Source of the DNA: DATKDP01 sp035546335
Lineage (GTDB): Bacteria > Acidobacteriota > Thermoanaerobaculia > Gp7-AA8
DNA: 64,000 nt
Reading direction: 5' to 3'
Assembly: GCA_035546335.1 (NCBI GenBank)
Contig: DATKDP010000055.1
Span: 1 to 64,000, forward strand
Shown one piece after another: positions 8,287-16,036 of the stretch. Position 1 is the stretch's first letter. Each line of letters starts with the position of its first letter. The notes beneath the pieces were generated by a model. The model was not told where the DNA came from and made no database searches. It worked only from the letters and a program-made list of their open reading frames with translations. Both the position numbers and the translations under genes were made by a program.

Positions 8287-8546
8287 AGGCTAGAGGCTGG
8301 AGGCTGGAGGCTGGAGGCTAGAGGCTGGCGACTCGGACGAGAGACGAGAGGCGAGAGGCGAGAGACGGGAGACGGGAGGCGGGAGGCGGGAGGCGGGAGG
8401 CGAGAGGCGAGAGGCGAGAGGCGAGAGAGATGCTCTCATTTCTTACACTCCCATTTTCTCTTCCACTCTTTCTCTTTCCAGCCTCCAGCCTCCAGCCTCC
8501 AGCCTCCCGCCTCCAGCCTCGAGCCTCTAGCCTCGAGCCTCGACCT
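8287..8546. repeat. Family A giant hairpin repeat, copy 2
   Basis: It has the same plan as 1690-1975. The left arm of AGGCTGGAGGCT units (8287-8327) is followed by 7-mers of GAGAGGC/GGGAGGC type (8338-8425), a core beginning GAGATGCTCTCATTTC (about 8427-8478) and a right arm of AGCCTCCAGCCT units (8479-8546). The core matches copy 1 over about 55 bases with only a handful of changes and one single-base indel. The right arm runs into the 3' end of the PAP2 phosphatase gene and encodes its last residues. Confidence 0.85.
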
Positions 8547-9276
8547 TCGACCCCCGAGCCGCGCGCTCGCTCCGCTCGAGGTGCGCCACGGTGTGGAAGA
8601 GCGAGGTGAGGCCGAGCCATCCCAGCCCGGCTGCGAATCCGCCGAGAACGTCGGAAGGAAAGTGGACGCCGAAGTAAACGCGCGAGAACCCGACGCTGAG
8701 AATCACGGCCATGGCCGACCCGTGGCCGGCGAGCTGCACGAGGGGTGCACGATGCTGAACCAGATGATGCGCGACGATGGGAAACGTCGCGGCGGAGAGA
8801 AGCGAGTGACCACTCGGAAAACTGTGCGAGCGCGGCAGCGTGATTCGTCGCGCAAGCTCCTGCGGGCGGCGGCGCTGAAAAATGTTCTTGAGGATGGTGT
8901 TGATCGCCATCGCTCCACCGGTGCTGACGACCACGGTCCATGCGTCGTGATGGCGCTTCTTCCGGATCATGGCAATCGCAGTCAGCCCCGCGGCCGTGCC
9001 GACGCCGGCGTGCGTACCGAGCAGAGTCGCTGCGTGCATCAGGCGCGACACTCTGCGACTCTCGCTGGCATGGACGATATCGAGAATCGCCGAGTCGTAG
9101 TGATCCGTGTTTCCTTCGATCACCCGTTCGGCCTCGTCCTTGAAAAACCAGAAGGCGACGGATGCGAGAACGACACCTCCGGAGATTCCGATGGCGAGAG
9201 GAAGAAACGAGTCGTTCTTCGGCGCCCTGGCCGCCTCGGGTTTTCCGGTGCGTTTGCGGCGTCGTTTCCGGATCAT
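8527..9276 (-). CDS. PAP2 superfamily membrane phosphatase
   Basis: A 249-residue integral membrane lipid phosphatase of the PAP2/BacA-like type. All three catalytic motifs are present: KNIFQRRRP (motif 1), SHSFPSGHS (motif 2) and SRVYFGVHFPSDVLGG (motif 3, with the histidine nucleophile). About five hydrophobic segments start near residue 28, after a basic N-terminus (MIRKRRRKRTGK). Likely substrates are undecaprenyl diphosphate or phosphatidic-acid-type lipids; the sequence does not decide. The last 8 or so residues (GSKVEARG) are encoded by the arm of a family A repeat, so the original stop has probably been displaced. The gene is divergent from the 2-oxoglutarate decarboxylase gene. Confidence 0.88.
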   Translation of the reverse strand: MIRKRRRKRTGKPEAARAPKNDSFLPLAIGISGGVVLASVAFWFFKDEAERVIEGNTDHYDSAILDIVHASESRRVSRLMHAATLLGTHAGVGTAAGLTAIAMIRKKRHHDAWTVVVSTGGAMAINTILKNIFQRRRPQELARRITLPRSHSFPSGHSLLSAATFPIVAHHLVQHRAPLVQLAGHGSAMAVILSVGFSRVYFGVHFPSDVLGGFAAGLGWLGLTSLFHTVAHLERSERAARGSKVEARG

Positions 9277-9531
9277 GCACTGCGGATACTACAGCGACTT
9301 TCGACGCGGCGGGAGGGCTGCGAGCCCCATTGCCGTTTTCGGATCGGCTCTTGCCTTCCCAGGCTCGTCCGGTCGGTGGCGAGGCCGCAGGCCGGACATC
9401 GAAACGGAATGTCCGGCCATGAAAAAGCCGTTACTGTAGCAGCCGAAGTGCCTTCCTGTCGGATTCGAAGAAAGGCTACCGCCCCTGGCTCCGGCGGCTC
9501 TCGCGCAGTCTGATTCCACTAAAGGACCATC

Positions 9532-12500
9532 ATGTCAGCATCATCGTCATTTGGAACGAACATCGCCTTCATCGAAGAGCTCTACGAGAAGTATCGGATG
9601 AATCCCTCTTCGGTCAGCAGAAGCTGGCAGGAGTTCTTCCACGATTACGAGCCCTCGCCGGGCGAGGACCTGCCCGACGAGATGATCGAGGATACGCCTT
9701 CGGGCGGCTGGACCGCTCCTCTCCCCGCCACCGCACCAGTCGTAAAGCCTGTGAATCAGCCGGCCGCCGCACCGGAATCTCCACCACTTCGTTCTGTGCC
9801 GGCACCGAAGGAGGCGCCCGCGGTTCCCGAGGGAACGACGGTTGTCCCGCTGCGCGGCGTGGCCGCGAAGATCGCGCAGAACATGGAGCAGTCGATCAGC
9901 GTTCCGACGGCGACGTCGGTTCGCAACATTCCGGTCAAGGTTCTCGACGAGAACCGCAGGATCATCAATCGCCATCTCGCCCTCGGCGGGCAGCCGAAGA
10001 TCTCGTTCACCCACCTGGTGGCGTGGGCGATCATCAAGGCGATCGAAGAAGTTCCTCGAATGAATTCGTCATTCGCGATGATCGACGGCCAGCCGTCGCG
10101 AACGGATCGCGCACAGATCAATTTCGGCGTGGCCATCGACGTCGAACGAAAGGACGGAACGCGATCGCTCGTCGTTCCCAGCATCAAGGGAGCCGAGGCG
10201 CTCGACTTCGCCGGCTTCGTCAAGTCCTACAACGACGTCGTCCGTCGTGCGCGCAACAATTCCCTCGAGATCGCCGACTTCGAAGGGACGACCATCTCGC
10301 TCACCAACCCCGGCACGATCGGGACGATCGCCTCGGTTCCCCGTCTCATGCCGTCGCAGGGAGCGATCATCGCGACGGGCCAGATCGACTACCCCGCCGA
10401 GTACTCCGCCACCGACCCCGACGTGCTCGCCGATCTCGGTATCTCGAAGATCATGACCATCACCAGCACCTACGACCACCGGATCATCCAGGGCGCAGAG
10501 TCGGGCGCGTTTCTGGCGAAGGTGCATGCGCTGTTGCTCGGCGAGAACGACTTCTACGACGACCTGTTCCGTACACTCAGGATTCCGTACGAGCCGGTAC
10601 GCTGGTCGCTCGACAGAAACCGCTCGGCGCTCAGCGGCGCCACGACCGTCGAGATCATGCAGAAGGAAGCGGGCGTGCTGCAGATGATCAATGCCTATCG
10701 GGTGCGCGGCCATCTGCTCGCCGATCTCGATCCGCTCGATTACAAAGTCGGACGCCACCCCGAGCTGAGCCCGATGTACTACAACCTCACGATCTGGGAT
10801 CTGGATCGCGAGTTCGGCTGCGGAGGCCTCTGCAACCGCCAGACCGCGAAGCTGAGGACGGTGCTCGACGTCCTGCGCGAGACCTACTGCGGAAAGCTCG
10901 GTCCGGAGTACATGCACATTCAGGAGCCTATACAGAAGCAGTGGCTGCGCGAGCGGATGGAGCCGGTGCGGAACGGCGCGCCGCTCGATCCGGCGATCAA
11001 GCGGCGCATCCTGATGAAGCTCACCGACGCCGAGGTTTTCGAGAAGTTCCTTCACACGAAGTATGTCGGCCACAAGCGCTTCTCGCTCGAAGGAGCCGAA
11101 GCGGTGATTCCGGCACTCGATCACCTGCTCAATCTCGCCGTTGGAGACGAGGTTGCCGAGGTCGTCATCGGGATGGCGCACCGCGGCAGGCTGAACGTTC
11201 TCGCCAATGTCCTGGAAAAGTCGTACGAGAAGATCTTCAACGAGTTCGAGGGAGACATCGACCCGACGACCACTCAGGGATCGGGCGACGTCAAATACCA
11301 TCTCGGCGCGACGGGGAAGCACGAAGCGCCCGATGGCCGGCAGATCCGGCTGACGCTCGCTTCGAATCCGAGCCATCTCGAGGCGGTCGATCCGATCGTC
11401 GAAGGGATGGCTCGCGCCCGGCAGAAGCTCTCGAACGATCGCGAACGAAGAAAGGTCATTCCTCTCCTCATTCACGGCGATGCCGCCTTCGCCGGCCAGG
11501 GAGTGGTCGCCGAGACTCTCAATCTGTCACAGCTCAAGGGCTACAGAACCGGCGGCACGATCCACATCGTGATCAACAATCAGATCGGCTTCACCACCGC
11601 CCCGGAGGCCGCACGATCCTCGGTCTATGCGACCGACGTGGCGAAAATGGTCCAGGCCCCGATCTTCCATGTGAACGGCGACGATCCGGAAGCGTGCGTT
11701 CGCGCGATCACTCTCGCCTATCAGTTCCGCCAGGAGTTCCGAAAGGATGTCGTCGTCGACATCGTCTGTTACCGCCGTCACGGGCACAACGAAGGCGACG
11801 AGCCCTCACTCACGCAGCCGAGGATGTACAAGCTGATCCGCGATCACCGGTCGGTTCGCAAGCTCTACACCGAGGCGCTGCTCCGGAAAGGCGATCTCGA
11901 TCCCCAGGAGGCGGAAAAATGGCTCGACCGTTTTCAGCACAACCTGCAGGAGGCGTTCGACCGCACGCGGAACCAGGCGGCGCCTCCATCGGAATCGAAA
12001 GAGCCGCTCTGGACCGATGAAGAGGTCACCGGCTTCCAGCACGAGCCTTCGGCGTTGACGAGTGTCTCCGCGGAAGATCTCGACAAGGCCGGGAGGGCGG
12101 CGATCGCGATCCCCGACGGCTTCGTGATCCATCCAAAGCTCAAGCCGCTCATCGCCAGGCGGCTGGCGATGCTCGAGGGGAGGGAGCCGCTGGACTGGGC
12201 CTATGGGGAAACGCTCGCCTTCGGAACGCTTCTCATCGACGGCTACCGCGTTCGCCTCAGCGGTCAGGACAGCGGTCGAGGGACGTTCTCGCAGCGGCAC
12301 GCGATTCTCTTCGATTCGGCAACAGGCGCCGGATGGGTTCCTCTCAACACGCTGGCGACGAACCATCCGCACTCGCGGGAGCAGCATGAGATTCTCCACC
12401 CGCAGATCATGAACGCCCTCGACACGGTTCCCGCGACGAACGGGGATGCCCCGGTCAATTTCGCCGTGTACGATTCGCTTCTCTCGGAGTACGGCGTTTT

Positions 12501-13329
12501 GGGATTCGAGTATGGGTACTCGATCGTCGACAGCAACGCCCTGGTGATGTGGGAGGCGCAGTTCGGCGATTTCGTCAACGTCGCCCAGGTGATCATCGAC
12601 CAGTTCATCTCCAGCGCGGAAGAGAAATGGGGACAGCACAGCGCGCTGGCACTCCTTCTTCCCCATGGGTACGAGGGACAGGGACCAGAACATTCGAGCG
12701 CACGGCTGGAGCGCTTCCTCACCCTCTGCGCCGAGGGGAACATGCAGGTGATCAACCCGACGACTCCCGCACAGTACTTTCACGCACTGCGCCGCCAGAT
12801 GACGCTCGATCCGCGGAAGCCGCTGGTCATCGTGACTCCGAAATCGCTTCTTCGCCATCCGGAGGCGACGTCATCACTCGACGAGCTCACTTCCGGAAGG
12901 TTCAATGAAGTCATCGACGATCCGGCGTTCCGCGACTCCGAGAAGCCGCCACGTGCGGATGTCGAGCGGTTGATCCTCACCTCGGGGAAGATCTACTACG
13001 ATCTCGCGCACGCTCGCCCGCCCGAGGAGAGGCGTGTCGCGATCTGCCGCCTCGAACAGTACTATCCCTGGCCGCAGGCCGCTTTGCAATCACTTCTGGA
13101 GCGGTATCCGAATGCCACCGACATCGTCTGGGTCCAGGAAGAGCCGCGCAACATGGGAGCGTGGGACTTTCTCGACGAGAAAGTGATCGCGATGCTCCGC
13201 GACGGACAGACACTCCGTTACCTCGGCAGACCGTTGAGCGCCTCCCCTTCGACCGGCTCGCACCGCCGGCATGAAGAGCAGCAGAAGGCACTCGTCGGCG
13301 CAGCGCTCGAGATGGGGGCTGGAGGCTAG
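9532..13329 (+). CDS. kgd: Multifunctional 2-oxoglutarate decarboxylase/dehydrogenase E1 with fused succinyltransferase domain
   Basis: A 1265-residue fusion like actinobacterial Kgd/OdhA. It has an E1 N-terminal helix (FIEELYEKYRMNPSSVSRSW), an Ala/Pro linker (about 60-100), an E2 acyltransferase-like domain without lipoyl domain (about 105-345) and a full thiamine-diphosphate E1 (about 370-1265). The E2 signature reads STYDHRIIQGAESG, with the Gln variant that is normal for this family. E1 motifs include GMAHRGRLNVLANVL and GDAAFAGQGVVAETL. It decarboxylates 2-oxoglutarate and passes the succinyl group to a separate lipoylated E2, in the TCA cycle. The start is supported by AAAGGA 8 bases upstream. 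The C-terminal Gly-Ala-Gly-Gly is encoded by a family A repeat. Its presence outside Actinobacteria is notable. Confidence 0.92.
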   Translation: MSASSSFGTNIAFIEELYEKYRMNPSSVSRSWQEFFHDYEPSPGEDLPDEMIEDTPSGGWTAPLPATAPVVKPVNQPAAAPESPPLRSVPAPKEAPAVPEGTTVVPLRGVAAKIAQNMEQSISVPTATSVRNIPVKVLDENRRIINRHLALGGQPKISFTHLVAWAIIKAIEEVPRMNSSFAMIDGQPSRTDRAQINFGVAIDVERKDGTRSLVVPSIKGAEALDFAGFVKSYNDVVRRARNNSLEIADFEGTTISLTNPGTIGTIASVPRLMPSQGAIIATGQIDYPAEYSATDPDVLADLGISKIMTITSTYDHRIIQGAESGAFLAKVHALLLGENDFYDDLFRTLRIPYEPVRWSLDRNRSALSGATTVEIMQKEAGVLQMINAYRVRGHLLADLDPLDYKVGRHPELSPMYYNLTIWDLDREFGCGGLCNRQTAKLRTVLDVLRETYCGKLGPEYMHIQEPIQKQWLRERMEPVRNGAPLDPAIKRRILMKLTDAEVFEKFLHTKYVGHKRFSLEGAEAVIPALDHLLNLAVGDEVAEVVIGMAHRGRLNVLANVLEKSYEKIFNEFEGDIDPTTTQGSGDVKYHLGATGKHEAPDGRQIRLTLASNPSHLEAVDPIVEGMARARQKLSNDRERRKVIPLLIHGDAAFAGQGVVAETLNLSQLKGYRTGGTIHIVINNQIGFTTAPEAARSSVYATDVAKMVQAPIFHVNGDDPEACVRAITLAYQFRQEFRKDVVVDIVCYRRHGHNEGDEPSLTQPRMYKLIRDHRSVRKLYTEALLRKGDLDPQEAEKWLDRFQHNLQEAFDRTRNQAAPPSESKEPLWTDEEVTGFQHEPSALTSVSAEDLDKAGRAAIAIPDGFVIHPKLKPLIARRLAMLEGREPLDWAYGETLAFGTLLIDGYRVRLSGQDSGRGTFSQRHAILFDSATGAGWVPLNTLATNHPHSREQHEILHPQIMNALDTVPATNGDAPVNFAVYDSLLSEYGVLGFEYGYSIVDSNALVMWEAQFGDFVNVAQVIIDQFISSAEEKWGQHSALALLLPHGYEGQGPEHSSARLERFLTLCAEGNMQVINPTTPAQYFHALRRQMTLDPRKPLVIVTPKSLLRHPEATSSLDELTSGRFNEVIDDPAFRDSEKPPRADVERLILTSGKIYYDLAHARPPEERRVAICRLEQYYPWPQAALQSLLERYPNATDIVWVQEEPRNMGAWDFLDEKVIAMLRDGQTLRYLGRPLSASPSTGSHRRHEEQQKALVGAALEMGAGG

Positions 13330-13404
13330 AGGCTCGAGGCTGGAGGCTCGAGGCGAGCCGGCGTCACCTCCCCCGGGGAGAGCGGGCGTCCCGCGCCCGC
13401 CCCT
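13316..13404. repeat. Partial family A arm joined to a family H palindrome
   Basis: GGGGCTGGAGGCTAGAGGCT and following units (13316-13356) overlap the stop of kgd. They run into GCCGGCGTCACCTCCCC and GAGAGCGGGCGTCCCGCGCC (13355-13404), the reverse complement of 7497-7548. It is the same A-H junction seen near 7546, in opposite orientation. Confidence 0.75.
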
Positions 13405-13613
13405 GCCGCGTACGACCAAACCGTCGACGACTGCGGACCTCCGTCAAACGCAACTCGCTGCGAGAAACAGAATCAGTACGCTTACAAGCCCCACGATTGC
13501 CGGGGCCACTCGGGTCGCTGTCTCTGGATCCGAAGACACGACGCGGCCGAGAAGTTGAGGATCAACCCGAGAGCGGCGATGACGAGCGGATGAAGGGGAT
13601 GCTTGTTGTGCAT
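13405..13613. other. Gap after kgd with no supported gene
   Basis: No frame here has protein-like composition. A minus-strand frame of 191 codons crossing 13444-14019 is antisense to the toxin-antitoxin genes. The stretch separates the A/H repeats from the duplicated kgd fragment. Confidence 0.4.
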
Positions 13614-13700
13614 GAGCCGCGCAACATGGGAGCGTGGGACTTGCTCGACGAGAAAGTGATCGCGATGTTCCGCGACGGACAGACACTCCGCTACCTCGGC
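13614..13700 (+). pseudogene. Duplicated fragment of the kgd 3' end
   Basis: These 87 bases match kgd 13141-13227 at 84 of 87 positions (differences TTT to TTG, CTC to TTC and CGT to CGC). They encode the peptide EPRNMGAWD...LRYLG in the same frame sense. Homology stops abruptly on both sides. It is a recent partial segmental duplication about 470 bases downstream of the parent, with the A/H repeats lying between the two copies. No function is expected, though it could mislead homology searches. Confidence 0.85.
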
Positions 13701-13728
13701 TTCGTCGCAGCACGTTGCGGTTCCTCCC

Positions 13729-13764
13729 TTGCGTGCATGACGTGGACCACGTAGAATGCGTGGC
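13729..13764 (+). promoter_or_regulatory. Leaderless TA promoter with operator palindrome
   Basis: TTGCGT (13729-13734), 17-base spacer, TAGAAT (13752-13757). The palindrome CGTGGACCACG (13741-13751) fills the spacer next to the -10 box, a natural place for autorepression by the antitoxin. The -10 is 7 bases before ATG 13765, so the mRNA would be leaderless. This favours 13765 over the ATG at 13756, which lies across the -10 box. Confidence 0.55.
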
Positions 13765-14016
13765 ATGAGCCGACGAAACCTGACGATCCAGCTCACTGAA
13801 GAAACGATTCGACAGGCGAAGATCATCGCCGCTCAACGCGGAACGTCGATCAGTGGTCTGGTGAGCCAACAGATCGAGGAGCTGGTGTGCGAAGCCGATC
13901 GATACACTGAGGCCCGGGAGCGGGCGATCCACTATCTCACCCACCCGCCGTTCCGGCTGGGAGGAAAACGGCCGGCTCGCGAGGAGTTGCATGCTCGAAA
14001 GAGCGTTCGTCGATAG
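13765..14016 (+). CDS. Antitoxin, ribbon-helix-helix-like (DUF6364 type)
   Basis: An 83-residue protein beginning MSRRNLTIQLTEETIRQAK. A short N-terminal beta strand (NLTIQL) is followed by two helices (EETIRQAKIIAAQRG, SISGLVSQQIEELV), as in CopG/Arc-type antitoxins that bind DNA as dimers. The C-terminal tail (about 55-83) would wrap the toxin. It overlaps the PIN toxin gene by 26 bases. Start 13765 is preferred to 13756 because the -10 box covers the latter. It probably represses its own operon through the CGTGGACCACG palindrome in the promoter. Confidence 0.8.
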   Translation: MSRRNLTIQLTEETIRQAKIIAAQRGTSISGLVSQQIEELVCEADRYTEARERAIHYLTHPPFRLGGKRPAREELHARKSVRR

Positions 14017-14413
14017 CAACGTTCTGATCTACGCTCACGATCCCGAGGCGGGCGACAAGCAGCGGATCGCGGCGCGCCTTCTCCAGGAGCTATGGTCCTC
14101 GCGAAACGGCGTTCTCAGCATTCAAGTACTTCAGGAATTCTACAACACCATCACCCGCAAAGTGCGCCCGGCTGCCCGGCGCGAGATTGCGCGGGAACTG
14201 ATTCGCGTCTACTCTTCGTGGACCATTCAGGCCGTCGCGGCCGATGACGTGGTCTCCGCATCATTGATCGAAGAACGATACAACCTCAGCTTCTGGGATG
14301 CCCTGATCGTCCAGGCCGCTCACGCTGCCGGAGCGAGACTCCTTCTGTCAGAGGATTTCAGTCACGGGCAGTCGATCGCCGGCGTGCGGATCGAAAACCC
14401 TTTCGCCCGGTGA
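13991..14413 (+). CDS. vapC: VapC-type PIN-domain ribonuclease toxin
   Basis: A 140-residue PIN domain with the expected acidic residues: Asp8 in FVDSNVLIYAHD, Glu in QVLQEFYNT, Asp in YNLSFWDALIVQAA and Asp in LLLSEDFSHG. VapC proteins are Mg-dependent RNases that cut tRNA or rRNA when freed from their antitoxin. The gene overlaps the antitoxin by 26 bases. The four carboxylates are all present, so the enzyme looks functional. The repeat element that follows (from 14478) may end the transcript. Confidence 0.88.
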   Translation: MLERAFVDSNVLIYAHDPEAGDKQRIAARLLQELWSSRNGVLSIQVLQEFYNTITRKVRPAARREIARELIRVYSSWTIQAVAADDVVSASLIEERYNLSFWDALIVQAAHAAGARLLLSEDFSHGQSIAGVRIENPFAR

Positions 14414-14477
14414 CCGGAATTCTCGGCGCGCGCGCCACCCCGACGCAGGCGCTTGCAGGCCTGTCTGGTTTGCCCGA

Positions 14478-14623
14478 AGGGGTCGGGCGTCGTCGCCCGA
14501 TCGCGACGGCATCCTCGCCGTCGCTGACGGGCTTGCTCAGATTTGCCCGAGCGGGTCAGATTTGCCCGACTCGCCAGGGGCGGCGGGACGCCGCCGGGAT
14601 CGGGCGAGGACGCCCGACCCCCA
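14478..14623. repeat. Family C REP-like double hairpin, copy 1
   Basis: The left half is GGTCGGGCGTCGTCGCCCGATC and CGACGGCATCCTCGCCGTCG, each a self-complementary hairpin. The middle carries CAGATTTGCCCGA twice. The right half is GGCGGCGGGACGCCGCC and ATCGGGCGAGGACGCCCGAC. The two halves are also complementary to each other, so the element can fold as four small hairpins or one long one. Degenerate pieces continue to about 14665. Other copies: 15241, 23970 and 60406. Confidence 0.85.
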
Positions 14624-14673
14624 CAGGACGCCCGAGCCCCACGAGCGGCCCCCGAGGGGGCGTCTGCGAATGT

Positions 14674-15171
14674 TCATCCGATTCCGAAGGCCGCGGCGTG
14701 CCAGGAATCGCGCGCGCGTTTCTCCCACGCGCCGTTGCGCAGGTCGCCGAGCCGGTCGACGGAGTTGTCGAAGACGACCGTGTCTCCGCTGATCTCTCCC
14801 TGTTCGACCAGTCGGCGAAACTCGGCGCGCGTCGCCGATGCGATCGAGCCGTCACCGCGGCGATAGAAGAGAGGCGTCGAATCGAGCAGCGACACGCCGA
14901 GCTCGCGCTCCGCCTGCCGGAGCAGATCGAACAGCGTATCGATCGAGCAGCCCGACGGATGTGCAGTGCTGTCCGCCGCAACGATCAGCAGCCTTCCCTC
15001 ACGTAGCTCCGCTGCGGCGGTGACGGGAGCACCGTGCGCCGTCCAGCCGGCGAGGTGCCGATCGAGCATCGCTCGAAATCTTTCGTGCTCTCCCTCCGTG
15101 AGCGGCCGGTCCGCTCCGAAGATCCACACCTTCGCGTTCTCATCCAGTCGTTCCAGCGTCGTTTTCGGCAT
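14674..15171 (-). CDS. Hypothetical protein of a conserved small family (Bacteroidetes-like)
   Basis: A 165-residue soluble protein. The pattern KVWIFGADRPLTEGEHERF, then WTAHGAPVTA, LLIVAADSTAHPSGCSID and DSTPLFYR resembles a family common in Bacteroidetes whose members are often wrongly labelled ABC transporter ATPase. There is no Walker motif here, so that name should not be used. The function is unknown. The start ATG 15171 has GGAGGAGG about 8 bases upstream, and TATGAT (complement of 15208-15213) is a possible -10 box. Flanked on both sides by family C repeats. Confidence 0.78.
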   Translation of the reverse strand: MPKTTLERLDENAKVWIFGADRPLTEGEHERFRAMLDRHLAGWTAHGAPVTAAAELREGRLLIVAADSTAHPSGCSIDTLFDLLRQAERELGVSLLDSTPLFYRRGDGSIASATRAEFRRLVEQGEISGDTVVFDNSVDRLGDLRNGAWEKRARDSWHAAAFGIG

Positions 15172-15240
15172 CCGCAGTCGCCTCCTCCGGCGTCACTCTT
15201 CGCGGATCATAGCAACAGCGCGAGGGTTCGATTCTTCCCC

Positions 15241-15392
15241 GAGGGGGTCGGGCGTCCTCGCCCGATCGTGGCGGCGTCCCGCCGCCCCTCGCACGTCAGG
15301 CAAATCTGCCCAACCCTGCCTGCAAACGCGCGATCGCCTCTTGGGCAGATCCAGCCAAGCCCGCCAGCGACGGCGAGGACGCCCGACCCCCT
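15241..15392. repeat. Family C REP-like double hairpin, copy 2
   Basis: GGGGTCGGGCGTCCTCGCCC with GGCGGCGTCCCGCCGCC on the left and GACGGCGAGGACGCCCGACC on the right. The centre contains GGCAAATCTGCCC and GGGCAGATCCAGCC. It has the same plan as 14478-14623 and lies on the other side of the 14674-15171 gene, so that gene is bracketed by two copies. Confidence 0.85.
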
Positions 15393-15460
15393 CAGGCACC
15401 CCCGCGCCGAGACGCGCGATGCTCGCCTCCGCCGCTGCGTTTTCGATACACTCTCGATCC

Positions 15461-15922
15461 ATGGCGTTCACTTCGATCACCCGCTTTCTGCAGAGTGCAT
15501 TCGCCACCCCCTCTCAGGAGGATCAGCAGGAGAAGCGAGACGAAGCCATCAGGACGGCAACCGCCGCGGTCCTACTCGACATCGCCTACGCCGACGACTC
15601 GATCTCGACGACCGAGGAGCAGCACCTGCTCGAGTTTCTGGGACGATCGTTCGGATTGACCGAGGAGCATGCGCGCGATCTTCTCGAAACGGCCGACGAG
15701 CTGCGCTCGGGGACGATCGATCACTGGAATCTGACCAACGTCATCAGAAAGAACACGACGCTCGACGAGCGAATCGAGATCGTCAAGGCGATGTGGCGGA
15801 TCGTCTACTCCGACGGGCATCTTCACCAGTACGAGAACTACATAGTCCGCAAGCTGGCGGATCTTCTCGGGCTCGAACATCACGTGATGATCGACGCGAA
15901 GATGGCCGTCCGCCGCGAGTAG
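15461..15922 (+). CDS. TerB family tellurite-resistance-like protein
   Basis: A 153-residue all-helical cytoplasmic protein. The TerB-like domain spans about 28-148, with the paired acidic motifs of the family: LLDIAYADDSISTTEEQHL and MWRIVYSDGHLHQYENYIV. These are proposed metal-binding sites (Asp-Asp ... Glu). TerB-domain proteins are linked to membrane-associated stress complexes, and stand-alone copies like this have no established role. Start ATG 15461 was chosen because upstream in-frame codons lie inside a family C repeat. It is 114 bases before the ABC transporter pair, and linkage is uncertain. Confidence 0.82.
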   Translation: MAFTSITRFLQSAFATPSQEDQQEKRDEAIRTATAAVLLDIAYADDSISTTEEQHLLEFLGRSFGLTEEHARDLLETADELRSGTIDHWNLTNVIRKNTTLDERIEIVKAMWRIVYSDGHLHQYENYIVRKLADLLGLEHHVMIDAKMAVRRE

Positions 15923-15947
15923 TCGCAACATCGGCTCGGCTCACCCG

Positions 15948-16032
15948 TATACTCTGCCGAAGGTTCCCCGCCGCGGCCGCCTCGCGCGGCCGGTGAGCAC
16001 CTGGTCCGAATCAATCCGTCCGGAGGAAGCTC
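15948..16032 (+). promoter_or_regulatory. Putative -10 box and ribosome binding site of the ABC/M1 operon
   Basis: TATACT at 15948-15953 is a strong -10 match without a clear -35. It predicts a leader of about 77 bases ending in GGAGGAAG (16021-16028), 8 bases before the ATG at 16037. Confidence 0.4.
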
Positions 16033-16036
16033 GCTC

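Noticed and set aside
10023..12020. 665-codon open frame overlapping kgd
   Set aside because: Out-of-frame shadow; Arg/Ser-rich and without motifs, while the kgd frame is fully conserved.
14410..15006. 198-codon plus-strand frame through family C copy 1
   Set aside because: Encodes repeat hairpins and then runs antisense to the 14674-15171 gene.
15200..15240. GGGTTCGATTC resembling a tRNA T-loop
   Set aside because: No matching acceptor, D or anticodon stems could be placed upstream.
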